Assembly: GCF_009827545.1 (NCBI RefSeq)
Contig: NZ_WTYS01000001.1
Coordinates: 955,772 to 1,019,771, forward strand
Origin: Pontixanthobacter gangjinensis
Lineage (GTDB): Bacteria; Pseudomonadota; Alphaproteobacteria; Sphingomonadales; Sphingomonadaceae
DNA: 64,000 nucleotides
Direction: 5' to 3'
Each line of letters starts with the position of its first letter. Within the stretch, counting starts at the first letter, position 1. The position numbers and the translations under genes are program-made. Positions 57,472 through 64,000 of the stretch are shown in pieces. The notes under the pieces are model-generated. The model was not told the DNA's origin, ran no database searches, and saw only the letters and a list, made by a program, of their open reading frames with translations.

Positions 57472-58266
57472 TTAGCCCGAAGCCGCCTCTTGTTTGGCTA
57501 AAATTCGTTCGGTCACGTCGAAAGTGCGCTGATTGTCGACATCAATCGCATATTGGCCATTCGACATAACAATCGGGCACATCTTGTATCCGAAACGTTT
57601 GGACACCTGTTCGAAAATCTTTTCCTTGGTTCCCCAGCCAAAATAGAACCGGATAAGGTTAATCAGCCCGAATGCCTGCGCAATCCTCTTCGGAAATTTC
57701 ACGAATTGCCCGCCATTGCGCATAATCTCAGCCGCTGACAGCGCCCCTTCGGAACCCATCCAATAGGTGTTGCAGTTGGAATAACCGCCGTCCTTGAACT
57801 CATAAAATTTCTTTTGGCCATCCGGATCGGCGGCGCGCACATCTTCTTTGCGCGCCAACCCAGCGGCGGCGTCCGCACCGGCGGCGAGCGCCTTGTCGAT
57901 AAATTCGGCATAGCCTTCGCTGGTAACAAGGCAATTGTCTGCCGTAGTTATCAAAACCGGAAATTCCGCGCCCTCTGCGCCTGCAAATACGCTGTCGACC
58001 AGATTGAACGCTCCGGGCCGCATCACCAAGCGGCCTTCGGCGATTAGCTTGGCGACAGTCGGCAATTGCTCGATCTCATCGGGCTCATGCGCGATGATGC
58101 GGATTTCCCCGATCCGGTCGCAACCGGCCACTTCCTTCACCACACGTTCGACCATCGGCACGCCGAGCACCGGAACAACGCATTTTTGCGCAACGCCAGC
58201 CGTCGCTGCCAGCGGATCGAGAACGCCGGACCTTTTACCGGCCATGATTAATGCGGTTACTGTCAT
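57472..58266 (-). CDS. MobA-like nucleotidyltransferase
   Basis: 264 residues with the NTP-transferase fold: TALIMAGKRSG (glycine-rich NTP loop), KCVVPVLGVPMVERV, and TTADNCLVT for the metal-binding aspartate. Such enzymes couple NTP to a sugar phosphate or cofactor precursor. Next to a flippase, a role in cell-envelope sugar or lipid head-group activation is likely. Start: ATG at 58266, divergent from the Nmad3-like gene at 58351. Confidence 0.85.
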   Translation of the reverse strand: MTVTALIMAGKRSGVLDPLAATAGVAQKCVVPVLGVPMVERVVKEVAGCDRIGEIRIIAHEPDEIEQLPTVAKLIAEGRLVMRPGAFNLVDSVFAGAEGAEFPVLITTADNCLVTSEGYAEFIDKALAAGADAAAGLARKEDVRAADPDGQKKFYEFKDGGYSNCNTYWMGSEGALSAAEIMRNGGQFVKFPKRIAQAFGLINLIRFYFGWGTKEKIFEQVSKRFGYKMCPIVMSNGQYAIDVDNQRTFDVTERILAKQEAASG

Positions 58267-58350
58267 GACTTCGTCCTAGCTCGCGGTGCATTTTGTGCAA
58301 GCCTTGCCAATAATATCAGCTGCAGGCAGTGGGCCCAATATGGTGGCCGC

Positions 58351-59085
58351 ATGAAGATTATTTTCAGCCGGAAGGGTTTTGACAGCGCGGCGGGCGGCGG
58401 GGCATCGCCAATCGTGGATGGCTGCCCGATTAGCCTGCCGATCCCCAGTGGCGGTCATTCAGCAACAACTTATGGCGACTTGGGTCTGGCGGAACTGGCA
58501 AGTCAAGCAAGCCGGGGCAAAATCGGGGTAGATGATTTTTGTCACCATGACCCGATGTTTACTGCCGCGGGTCAGTGCCTGTTCGGGCAATGCAGCGCCG
58601 CGCAAACTCACCTGGTCAACCAAGGCGTGGGGATTGGCGACATATTCCTGTTCTTTGGGCTGTATCGCGAAGAAGCAACGGGAGCGCCGCATCACCGTAT
58701 TTTCGGATATCAACGGATTGAAGAGATCGTCGATCTAGCCAGTTGCACCAACGAGCGACGGACCGAATTTAAGCGGCTTGGTCACCCTCACGCGATTGGG
58801 ATGCACGCGAAGAATGACGTCATTTATGTCGGGGCCGGGCGAACTGCGAATTTTGCGAGCGAGTCACTGCGCCTGACTGTGCCGGAAGGGCCGCCAAGCC
58901 TGTGGCAAAGACCGGCTTGGCTGAAGCGAGGCGGTTTATCTTATCATGACCGCGAAGATCGCTGGTTGCGCGGTGGCCGGCTCCGCAGCGTGGCGCGCGG
59001 GCAGGAATTCGTTGCCGATATTGGTAAGCGTTCCGCACCGCGGGACTGGCTGGCTGGTGTAATTGCCGAGATCAATAGGTCTTGA
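58351..59085 (+). CDS. Nucleotide modification associated domain 3 (Nmad3)-like protein
   Basis: 244 residues. The N-terminus (MKIIFSRKGFDSAAGGGASPI, a Ser-Arg-Lys-Gly-Phe-Asp motif) and DDFCHHDPMF and VGIGDIFLFFGLYR segments match the Nmad3 family as I recall it, predicted from gene neighbourhoods to act with DNA base-modification systems. No modification genes are seen in this window, so it may be a domesticated single-gene copy. Conserved Asp, Arg and His residues suggest an enzyme or nucleotide-binding fold. The stop overlaps the MmsB gene on the other strand by 14 bases. Confidence 0.7.
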   Translation: MKIIFSRKGFDSAAGGGASPIVDGCPISLPIPSGGHSATTYGDLGLAELASQASRGKIGVDDFCHHDPMFTAAGQCLFGQCSAAQTHLVNQGVGIGDIFLFFGLYREEATGAPHHRIFGYQRIEEIVDLASCTNERRTEFKRLGHPHAIGMHAKNDVIYVGAGRTANFASESLRLTVPEGPPSLWQRPAWLKRGGLSYHDREDRWLRGGRLRSVARGQEFVADIGKRSAPRDWLAGVIAEINRS

Positions 59086-59941
59086 TGATGGCCGAGAAAT
59101 CGAGCGCGCCATAACCCGCACCGCAGAAATCCTCGTAGAGCGCTGCTGCTCTTGAGCTGAGCGGAACCGCGCTGTCCGATCCTTCGGCCGCTTCCATCGC
59201 CAGCCGCAAATCCTTCAGCATCAACGCTGTCGCAAATCCGCCCTGGTAATCATTATCCGCGGGGCTCGCTACGCCTACGCCGGGCATCGGTGTGTACGCG
59301 TTAAGCGACCAATTATAGCCCGAGCTTTGCGAACTGATGTCGAAGAATGTCTGCGGATCGAGGCCGAGCTTTTCCGCCATCTTCATCGCTTCGCAAGTGC
59401 CGATCATATGCACGGCGAGCAGCATATTGTTGCAAATCTTTGCCGTCTGTCCGGCACCGGCGTCGCCTGCGTGAATTACCGCTTTGCCCATAGCTTGGAG
59501 GATCGGCTCCGCGCGTTTAAAGGCGCTTTTTGTGCCGCCAACCATGAAGGTCAGCGTTCCGCCATTGGCCGCCGCAATTCCGCCAGACACAGGCGCATCG
59601 ACCATTTCATAACCCGCAGCGGTTGCAGCTGCGTTGACAGATTTGGCTGTCGCCACGTCAATTGTTGAACAATCGAGGAAAACCGCACCATCAGGAGCGT
59701 GGCCGATCACATCATCGTCATAAACGGAATTTACAATCGCGCCATTTGGCAGCATCGAAACCACCGCATCCACGCCCTTAACCGCGTCTTTCGCAGCCAT
59801 AAAGGTCTTGCATCCATTATCCTTGGCTTGATCGAGCGCATCACTGCTCAGATCAAAAGCACGGACTTCATGCCCCGCCTTGACCAGATTCGCAGCCATT
59901 CCGCCGCCCATATTGCCAAGTCCGATAAATGCGATTTTCAT
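59072..59941 (-). CDS. mmsB: 3-hydroxyisobutyrate dehydrogenase
   Basis: 289 residues; oxidises 3-hydroxyisobutyrate to methylmalonate semialdehyde with NAD in valine breakdown. NAD motif IGLGNMGGGMA, substrate loop DAPVSGG, and catalytic lysine in GAGQTAKICNN are present. One base separates it from the upstream enoyl-CoA hydratase gene. It completes a valine set with the hydrolase and acyl-CoA dehydrogenase upstream. Confidence 0.95.
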   Translation of the reverse strand: MKIAFIGLGNMGGGMAANLVKAGHEVRAFDLSSDALDQAKDNGCKTFMAAKDAVKGVDAVVSMLPNGAIVNSVYDDDVIGHAPDGAVFLDCSTIDVATAKSVNAAATAAGYEMVDAPVSGGIAAANGGTLTFMVGGTKSAFKRAEPILQAMGKAVIHAGDAGAGQTAKICNNMLLAVHMIGTCEAMKMAEKLGLDPQTFFDISSQSSGYNWSLNAYTPMPGVGVASPADNDYQGGFATALMLKDLRLAMEAAEGSDSAVPLSSRAAALYEDFCGAGYGALDFSAIIKTY

Positions 59942-59942
59942 A

Positions 59943-60725
59943 TTACCGCCCTTTCCACTTGCCTTCGCGCTTCTCGATAAACGCGGCCATGCCTTCGACC
60001 TTGTCTTCGCTTGCAGTCAAAATCTGGAACAGGCGGCGCTCGAAGATGATGCCCTGGTCGAGGCCGGTTTCGAACGCGGCGTTGACCATTTCCTTATTTG
60101 CGACCGCAGCCATTGGCGGCATTGCGGCGATCAAAGCGGCGCTTTTCATCGCTTCGTCCAGCAACTCATCATGCGGCACGACACGGGCAACCAGATTGGC
60201 GCGTTCGGCTTCTTCGGCGCCCATCATCCGGCCGGTCAGGCACATTTCCATCGCTTTGGCTTTGCCAACTGCGCGAGTGAGGCGCTGTGATCCGCCCATC
60301 CCGGGCGCAACGCCCAGTTTGATCTCTGGCTGGCCGAATTTAGCATTGTCTGAAGCGAGAATGAAATCAGCCATCATTGCCAATTCGCAGCCGCCGCCTA
60401 GCGCGAAGCCATTAACCGCTGCGATCCACGGTTTTCGGACGGCTTTCACCAGATGGCTGGTCCATTTGGCGAAGAAATCGTCGAGATAGAAATCGGCGGC
60501 TGGCTTGTCGGACATTTCCTTGATGTCGGCACCGGCTGCAAAGGCTTTGTCACCCGATCCAGTCAGGATTGCGCAGCGCTGGCTATCATCCGCTTCATAA
60601 TGGCCGAAGGCGTCGATCAGATCGTCGAGCACCTGGCTGTTAAGCGCATTCAGTGCTTTGGGGCGGTTGAGCGTGATCAGAGTTACTGCGTCATGCTGTT
60701 CAACTGTGATTGTTTCGTAAGACAT
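59943..60725 (-). CDS. Enoyl-CoA hydratase
   Basis: 260 residues of the crotonase family. Oxyanion-hole segments [10 protein letters not shown] and [13 protein letters not shown], and both catalytic glutamates, in CELAMM and in the FGQPEIKLG loop, are present, so hydratase activity is expected. In this cluster methacrylyl-CoA (valine) is the likely substrate. The gene lies after a dispersed 82-bp repeat, which may form a terminator or mRNA-processing hairpin. Confidence 0.93.
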   Translation of the reverse strand: MSYETITVEQHDAVTLITLNRPKALNALNSQVLDDLIDAFGHYEADDSQRCAILTGSGDKAFAAGADIKEMSDKPAADFYLDDFFAKWTSHLVKAVRKPWIAAVNGFALGGGCELAMMADFILASDNAKFGQPEIKLGVAPGMGGSQRLTRAVGKAKAMEMCLTGRMMGAEEAERANLVARVVPHDELLDEAMKSAALIAAMPPMAAVANKEMVNAAFETGLDQGIIFERRLFQILTASEDKVEGMAAFIEKREGKWKGR

Positions 60726-60734
60726 TCTCTACTC

Positions 60735-60816
60735 CGTCATTCCGGCGAAACCCGGAATCGTTGTCATTTAAGTCTGACCTAGCGGGCAGCGATCCCAGCC
60801 TTCGCCGGGATGACGC
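60735..60816. repeat. 82-bp composite inverted repeat, copy 2
   Basis: Arms at 60735-60760 (CGTCATTCCGGCGAAACCCGG...) and 60789-60816 (GCGATCCCAGCCTTCGCCGG...) match those at 32792, with identical overall length but unrelated middle bases. It sits in the 92-base gap between the HIBYL-CoA hydrolase and enoyl-CoA hydratase genes. Confidence 0.75.
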
Positions 60817-60817
60817 A

Positions 60818-61867
60818 CTAAGCCAAGGGCACCCATTCCTCGCCTTCGGGCAAGGGAGCAAAGATGCTGTCGATCAGTTCCTCGCTCACCCCTTCGGGCG
60901 TTGCCGGGTCCCATTCGGGATCGTGAGTTTTGTCGACGATAATTGCGCGGACACCTTCGGCAAAGTCGGGACGAAGCAGCACGCGCGATCCGATCCGGTA
61001 TTCCATCGCCATGTTATCCGCAAAATCGATCAACTTCGCGCTTTCGGCCAGCTGGCGCAGCGCGACCTTGCAGGTCTGGGGGCTCTTGGTGCCGAGAGTA
61101 TCGCGCTCCTTATGCGCCCAATCGCTGTCTTCCGCTTCGAGTGAGGCCAGAATATCTTCATATCGATCCGAGGCAAAGTGCTTGGCGATCTTCTCCGCAT
61201 TGGCTTCGATTCGAGCCTTGGGAGGGCTACCGACCATTTCGGAAAGAACCCCGCCGATGCGGTCCGGCTTTTCGATTATGCGTGCCTTGGCGTCCGCCAG
61301 CATTTCGCTTGGCAAATAATGGGTTGCGAGACCTGCCCAAAGGCATTCCGCGCCATCCAGCCGCGCTCCGGTCAACGCCAAAAACTGGCCGAGCCGTCCG
61401 CTTAGGCGTGATAAGTGCCAGCCGCCGCCCACATCTGGAAACAGGCCAATGCCAGTTTCGGGCATAGCAAAACGGGTGTTTTCGGTTGCGACACGGAACT
61501 TGGCGGGCAGGGCAATGCCAACTCCGCCGCCCATCGTTATTCCGTCCATGAAAGCCACAATAGGCTTTGCATAAGTCATCATCTGATGGTTTAATTGATA
61601 CTCGTCATGGAAGAATTCGCGGCCCGAAACGCCTCCATCCTCCAGCGCAGATTTTCGCAGAAGATTGATATCGCCGCCCGCACAAAAACCGCGCCCTTCG
61701 GCATGGTCGAGGATGACAGCCTCAATGGCATCATCTTCAGCCCATTTGGCCAGCGCAGCACTCATTGCGCGGCACATATCCAGCGTCAGCGCGTGGAGCG
61801 CCTTGGGCCGGTTAAGCGAGATATGGCCTACGCGGCCATGGCTATGGATCAGGATATTGTCGGTCAT
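60818..61867 (-). CDS. 3-hydroxyisobutyryl-CoA hydrolase
   Basis: About 349 residues. The ATG at 61867 after AAGGGGCC gives the standard N-terminus; an ATG at 61903 is less likely. Crotonase-fold thioesterase that frees 3-hydroxyisobutyrate from CoA in valine catabolism. Marks: GRGFCAGGDINLL, DGITMGGGVGIALPAKFR, and MPETGIGLFPDVGGGWHL, with Glu and Asp at the hydrolase positions. Longer than simple hydratases, as is usual for this hydrolase. Confidence 0.93.
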   Translation of the reverse strand: MTDNILIHSHGRVGHISLNRPKALHALTLDMCRAMSAALAKWAEDDAIEAVILDHAEGRGFCAGGDINLLRKSALEDGGVSGREFFHDEYQLNHQMMTYAKPIVAFMDGITMGGGVGIALPAKFRVATENTRFAMPETGIGLFPDVGGGWHLSRLSGRLGQFLALTGARLDGAECLWAGLATHYLPSEMLADAKARIIEKPDRIGGVLSEMVGSPPKARIEANAEKIAKHFASDRYEDILASLEAEDSDWAHKERDTLGTKSPQTCKVALRQLAESAKLIDFADNMAMEYRIGSRVLLRPDFAEGVRAIIVDKTHDPEWDPATPEGVSEELIDSIFAPLPEGEEWVPLA

Positions 61868-61877
61868 GTAAGGCCCC

Positions 61878-63023
61878 TTACTGGCGCAGCAGGTCGCGGC
61901 CAACGATCATCCGCATCACTTGGTTCGTGCCTTCCAAAATCGAATGGACGCGCAGATCACGCCAGAACCGTTCGATCGGATAGTCTTTCAGATAACCATA
62001 GCCGCCAAACAATTGCAGCGCATCATTGACGATCTTGCTGCCATTATCGGTCGCAAGCCGCTTTGCCATGGCGGAAAAGCGCGACTTGTCAGGAGCGTTC
62101 TCAGTCACTTTCGCGGCCGCGATATAGAGCAATGCCCGGGACGCTTCCAGATCGGTGGCCATGTCGGCGAGCATGAATTGGGTGTTTTGAAAATCGGCAA
62201 TAGGAGTGTCGAATTGCTTGCGGTCTTTGGTGTAGGAAATCGCCTCGTCCAGACAGCGCTGCGCCCCGCCGAGCGAGCAGGCACCAATGTTCAGCCTACC
62301 GCCATCAAGGCCCATCATTGCAAACCGGAAGCCTTCGCCCTCGTCACCCACTCGGTTGCTGACGGGAATGCGCGCATCTTCAAAAATCATCTGTGCTGTG
62401 GGGGAGGCGTTCCAGCCGAGTTTCTTTTCTGGCGCGCCAAAGCTGACACCTGGCGTGTCCTTATCAACCACAAGGCAAGTGATGCCCTTGGTCTTATGCT
62501 CGCCTGTTCGGAGCATACAGACATAGATATCATTGAATCCCGCACCCGAAATGAACTGCTTGGTACCATTTACAACATAGTGGTCGCCATCCAATTTGGC
62601 AGTGGTTTTGAGGCCTGCCGCGTCGGAACCGCTGCCCGGTTCGGTAAGCGCGTAGGATGCGATTTTGTCCATGGTGACGAGGTCGGGAAGGTATTTCGCC
62701 TTAATTTCGGCCCCGCCAAATTCGTCGATCATCCATGCAGCCATATTGTGGATCGAAATGAATGCGCTGGTCGCCGGACAGCCATAGGCCATCGCCTCCA
62801 TAATCAGCGCGGCTTCCAACCGGCCAAGCCCGATTCCGCCCGATTCCTCGGATACATAGATCGCGCCAAAGCCAAGCTCTGCTGTGCGTTTAATTACGTC
62901 ACGCGGGAAGTGGTGCTGCTCGTCCCACTCGGCGGCGTGCGGAGTGATGTTGTCGGCGGTGAACCTCTGCGCCATTTCCTGGATCGCAAGCTGGTCTTCG
63001 TTGAGTTGAAATTGGTTTGTCAT
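61878..63023 (-). CDS. Acyl-CoA dehydrogenase, isobutyryl-CoA type
   Basis: 381 residues, FAD enzyme. Seen: SYALTEPGSGSDAAGL, QFISGAGFNDIYV, and the C-terminal region LFGGYGYLKDYPIERFWRD with EGTNQVMR. Context favours isobutyryl-CoA to methacrylyl-CoA oxidation. Ten bases before the hydrolase gene and two after the RidA gene. Confidence 0.93.
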   Translation of the reverse strand: MTNQFQLNEDQLAIQEMAQRFTADNITPHAAEWDEQHHFPRDVIKRTAELGFGAIYVSEESGGIGLGRLEAALIMEAMAYGCPATSAFISIHNMAAWMIDEFGGAEIKAKYLPDLVTMDKIASYALTEPGSGSDAAGLKTTAKLDGDHYVVNGTKQFISGAGFNDIYVCMLRTGEHKTKGITCLVVDKDTPGVSFGAPEKKLGWNASPTAQMIFEDARIPVSNRVGDEGEGFRFAMMGLDGGRLNIGACSLGGAQRCLDEAISYTKDRKQFDTPIADFQNTQFMLADMATDLEASRALLYIAAAKVTENAPDKSRFSAMAKRLATDNGSKIVNDALQLFGGYGYLKDYPIERFWRDLRVHSILEGTNQVMRMIVGRDLLRQ

Positions 63024-63025
63024 AA

Positions 63026-63412
63026 TCAGGCCCTTACTACGGCTTCGGCCTCAATTTCCACCACCCATTCTGGCCTGCATAGATTCGCCACCCCAACCAT
63101 GGTTGCTGCAGGCCGCGCTTCGGCGAAAAACTTGGCATGGACTGCGCCGATGGCTTCTTGCTGGCCAATATCTGTCAGGAACATGCGTGTGCGGACCACA
63201 TCGGTGGCGGTTCCGCCCAGTTCCTTGATGGCTTTGACGATCAGGGCGAAGCATCGTTCCGCCTGCGCAGCTCCATCGCCCGGCGTGGTGGAGCCGTCAT
63301 CCTCTATCGGACCCGTGCCAGCGACGATGATCCGGTTGCCCTCGCGCACGGCACGCGAAAATCCGAATTGTGCCTCGAACGGTGAGCCGGAGTTTGCGTA
63401 TAATCGTGTCAT
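63026..63412 (-). CDS. RidA/YjgF-family deaminase
   Basis: 128 residues; RidA-like proteins hydrolyse reactive enamine/imine intermediates from PLP enzymes. The key arginine lies in VVRTRMFLTDI. Its start overlaps the DUF819 gene stop by four bases. Probably part of the amino-acid catabolic transcription unit. It could instead be a paralogue with altered substrate. Confidence 0.88.
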   Translation of the reverse strand: MTRLYANSGSPFEAQFGFSRAVREGNRIIVAGTGPIEDDGSTTPGDGAAQAERCFALIVKAIKELGGTATDVVRTRMFLTDIGQQEAIGAVHAKFFAEARPAATMVGVANLCRPEWVVEIEAEAVVRA

Positions 63413-64000
63413 CCAATCAGCCCCATCATTTCAGCGCAGAGTATCGCGCCATAGGTCCCGACAGCATAACCCAGCACCGCCAGCAACACGCCAACCGGGG
63501 CCAGCGCTGGATGGAACGCCGCCGCCAGAACGGGTGCCGATGCCGCGCCGCCGACATTGGCCTTGCTGCCAACCGCGACAAAGAAAAACGGTGCACGGAT
63601 GATACGCGCTACGACCAGCAACAATATCGTGTGGATCAACATCCAGATGATTCCGATCGCCATGAAGGAGGGCGCATCGGCAATTTTAAGTATATTCATT
63701 TTGGTGCCGATCACCGCGACCAGCAGGAAAATAAACACTGTTCCGAATTTGGATGCGCCGATGCCTTCAAGGCTGCGCGCTCTGGTAAAGCTGGCGGCCA
63801 TTCCAAGCGTGGTCGATATGATCACCACCCAGAAGAAGCTGCTGGCGAGTGTGTGATCATCGCCCCATAGCCCTGCGAAATATCCGCCAAGGTATGTGCC
63901 GCCTAGATGGCACAGGCCGACCACAGCGAAGGTCGCGCCGAACAACAGGACGTAATCGTTGGAACTTGCGACGCGCTCGGTTGAGGCAGTGTATTGCGCC
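63409..64000 (-). CDS. DUF819 membrane protein (5' end beyond window)
   Basis: C-terminal 197 residues of a multi-helix membrane protein; the frame stays open to the window edge (residues reading ASTERVASSNDYVLLFG precede the visible portion), so the start is missing. GTKMNILKIADAPSF and ANVGGAASAPVLAAAFHP match the DUF819/YjcL family, a putative transporter of unknown substrate. Translationally coupled to RidA. Confidence 0.85.
   Translation of the reverse strand, partial: AQYTASTERVASSNDYVLLFGATFAVVGLCHLGGTYLGGYFAGLWGDDHTLASSFFWVVIISTTLGMAASFTRARSLEGIGASKFGTVFIFLLVAVIGTKMNILKIADAPSFMAIGIIWMLIHTILLLVVARIIRAPFFFVAVGSKANVGGAASAPVLAAAFHPALAPVGVLLAVLGYAVGTYGAILCAEMMGLIG

Noticed and set aside
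61920-63602. 560-codon plus-strand open frame
   Set aside because: It is antisense to the acyl-CoA dehydrogenase and RidA genes, whose motifs are clear; its translation has no recognisable domain.
1-64000. CRISPR arrays, tRNA/rRNA genes, insertion sequences, prophage
   Set aside because: No regularly spaced repeats, no tRNA-like cloverleaf or rRNA sequence, and no transposase, integrase or phage structural gene was found.

Overview
The window looks like chromosomal DNA of an alphaproteobacterium of the order Sphingomonadales, most likely the Erythrobacteraceae. This is an inference from gene content: TonB-receptor-linked tryptophan halogenase, ArsR-methyltransferase/metF/split-metH operon, riboswitch-led gcvT-gcvH-gcvPA-gcvPB operon and a valine-catabolism cluster. 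Genes are dense and often overlap by 1-4 bases. I see no rRNA, tRNA, CRISPR array, insertion sequence or prophage.

Layout. 1-5.7 kb: CHASE2 sensor kinase, small exported protein, OmpR-type regulator and a secreted trypsin-like protease. 5.7-10.5 kb: small acidic lipoprotein, TIR-TolB-TPR membrane protein, two-helix ion channel and a SLOG-SLATT-like membrane protein; these resemble parts of nucleotide-signal conflict systems. 10.6-24.2 kb: beta-glucan (laminarin-type) utilisation locus with sugar MFS, GH3, second MFS, LacI, GH16, TonB receptor, flavin halogenase and second LacI; matching TGAACGTTC operators precede GH3 and the TonB receptor. 24.2-25.2 kb: aldo/keto reductase. 25.3-30.9 kb: methionine/one-carbon operon. 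31.0-35.8 kb: tandem glycine riboswitch and glycine cleavage operon.

35.9-56.2 kb is the most unusual part. It has a CHASE2 class III cyclase with an exported partner, then a tightly coupled plus-strand operon (five-heme cytochrome, two-domain GlcG/HbpS-like lipoprotein, outer-membrane beta-barrel, ten-heme cytochrome with a C-terminal beta-propeller, DUF2165 membrane protein). Converging on it is a minus-strand operon: an FAD/NAD(P) oxidoreductase fused to two cyclic-nucleotide-binding domains and a four-cluster [4Fe-4S] module, a di-heme cytochrome b-like membrane protein, an FHA-TM-decaheme fusion and a cyclic-nucleotide phosphodiesterase. A CcmI-like TPR protein follows. I read this as a possible cAMP-gated electron conduit from cytoplasm to outer membrane, carrying at least 25 predicted c hemes. 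No function is proven.

56.2-59.1 kb: polysaccharide flippase, sugar-type nucleotidyltransferase and an Nmad3-like protein. 59.1-64 kb: valine/branched-chain acyl-CoA genes, RidA and a DUF819 membrane protein cut by the window end. Two 82-bp composite inverted repeats (32.8 and 60.7 kb) are the only dispersed repeats seen.
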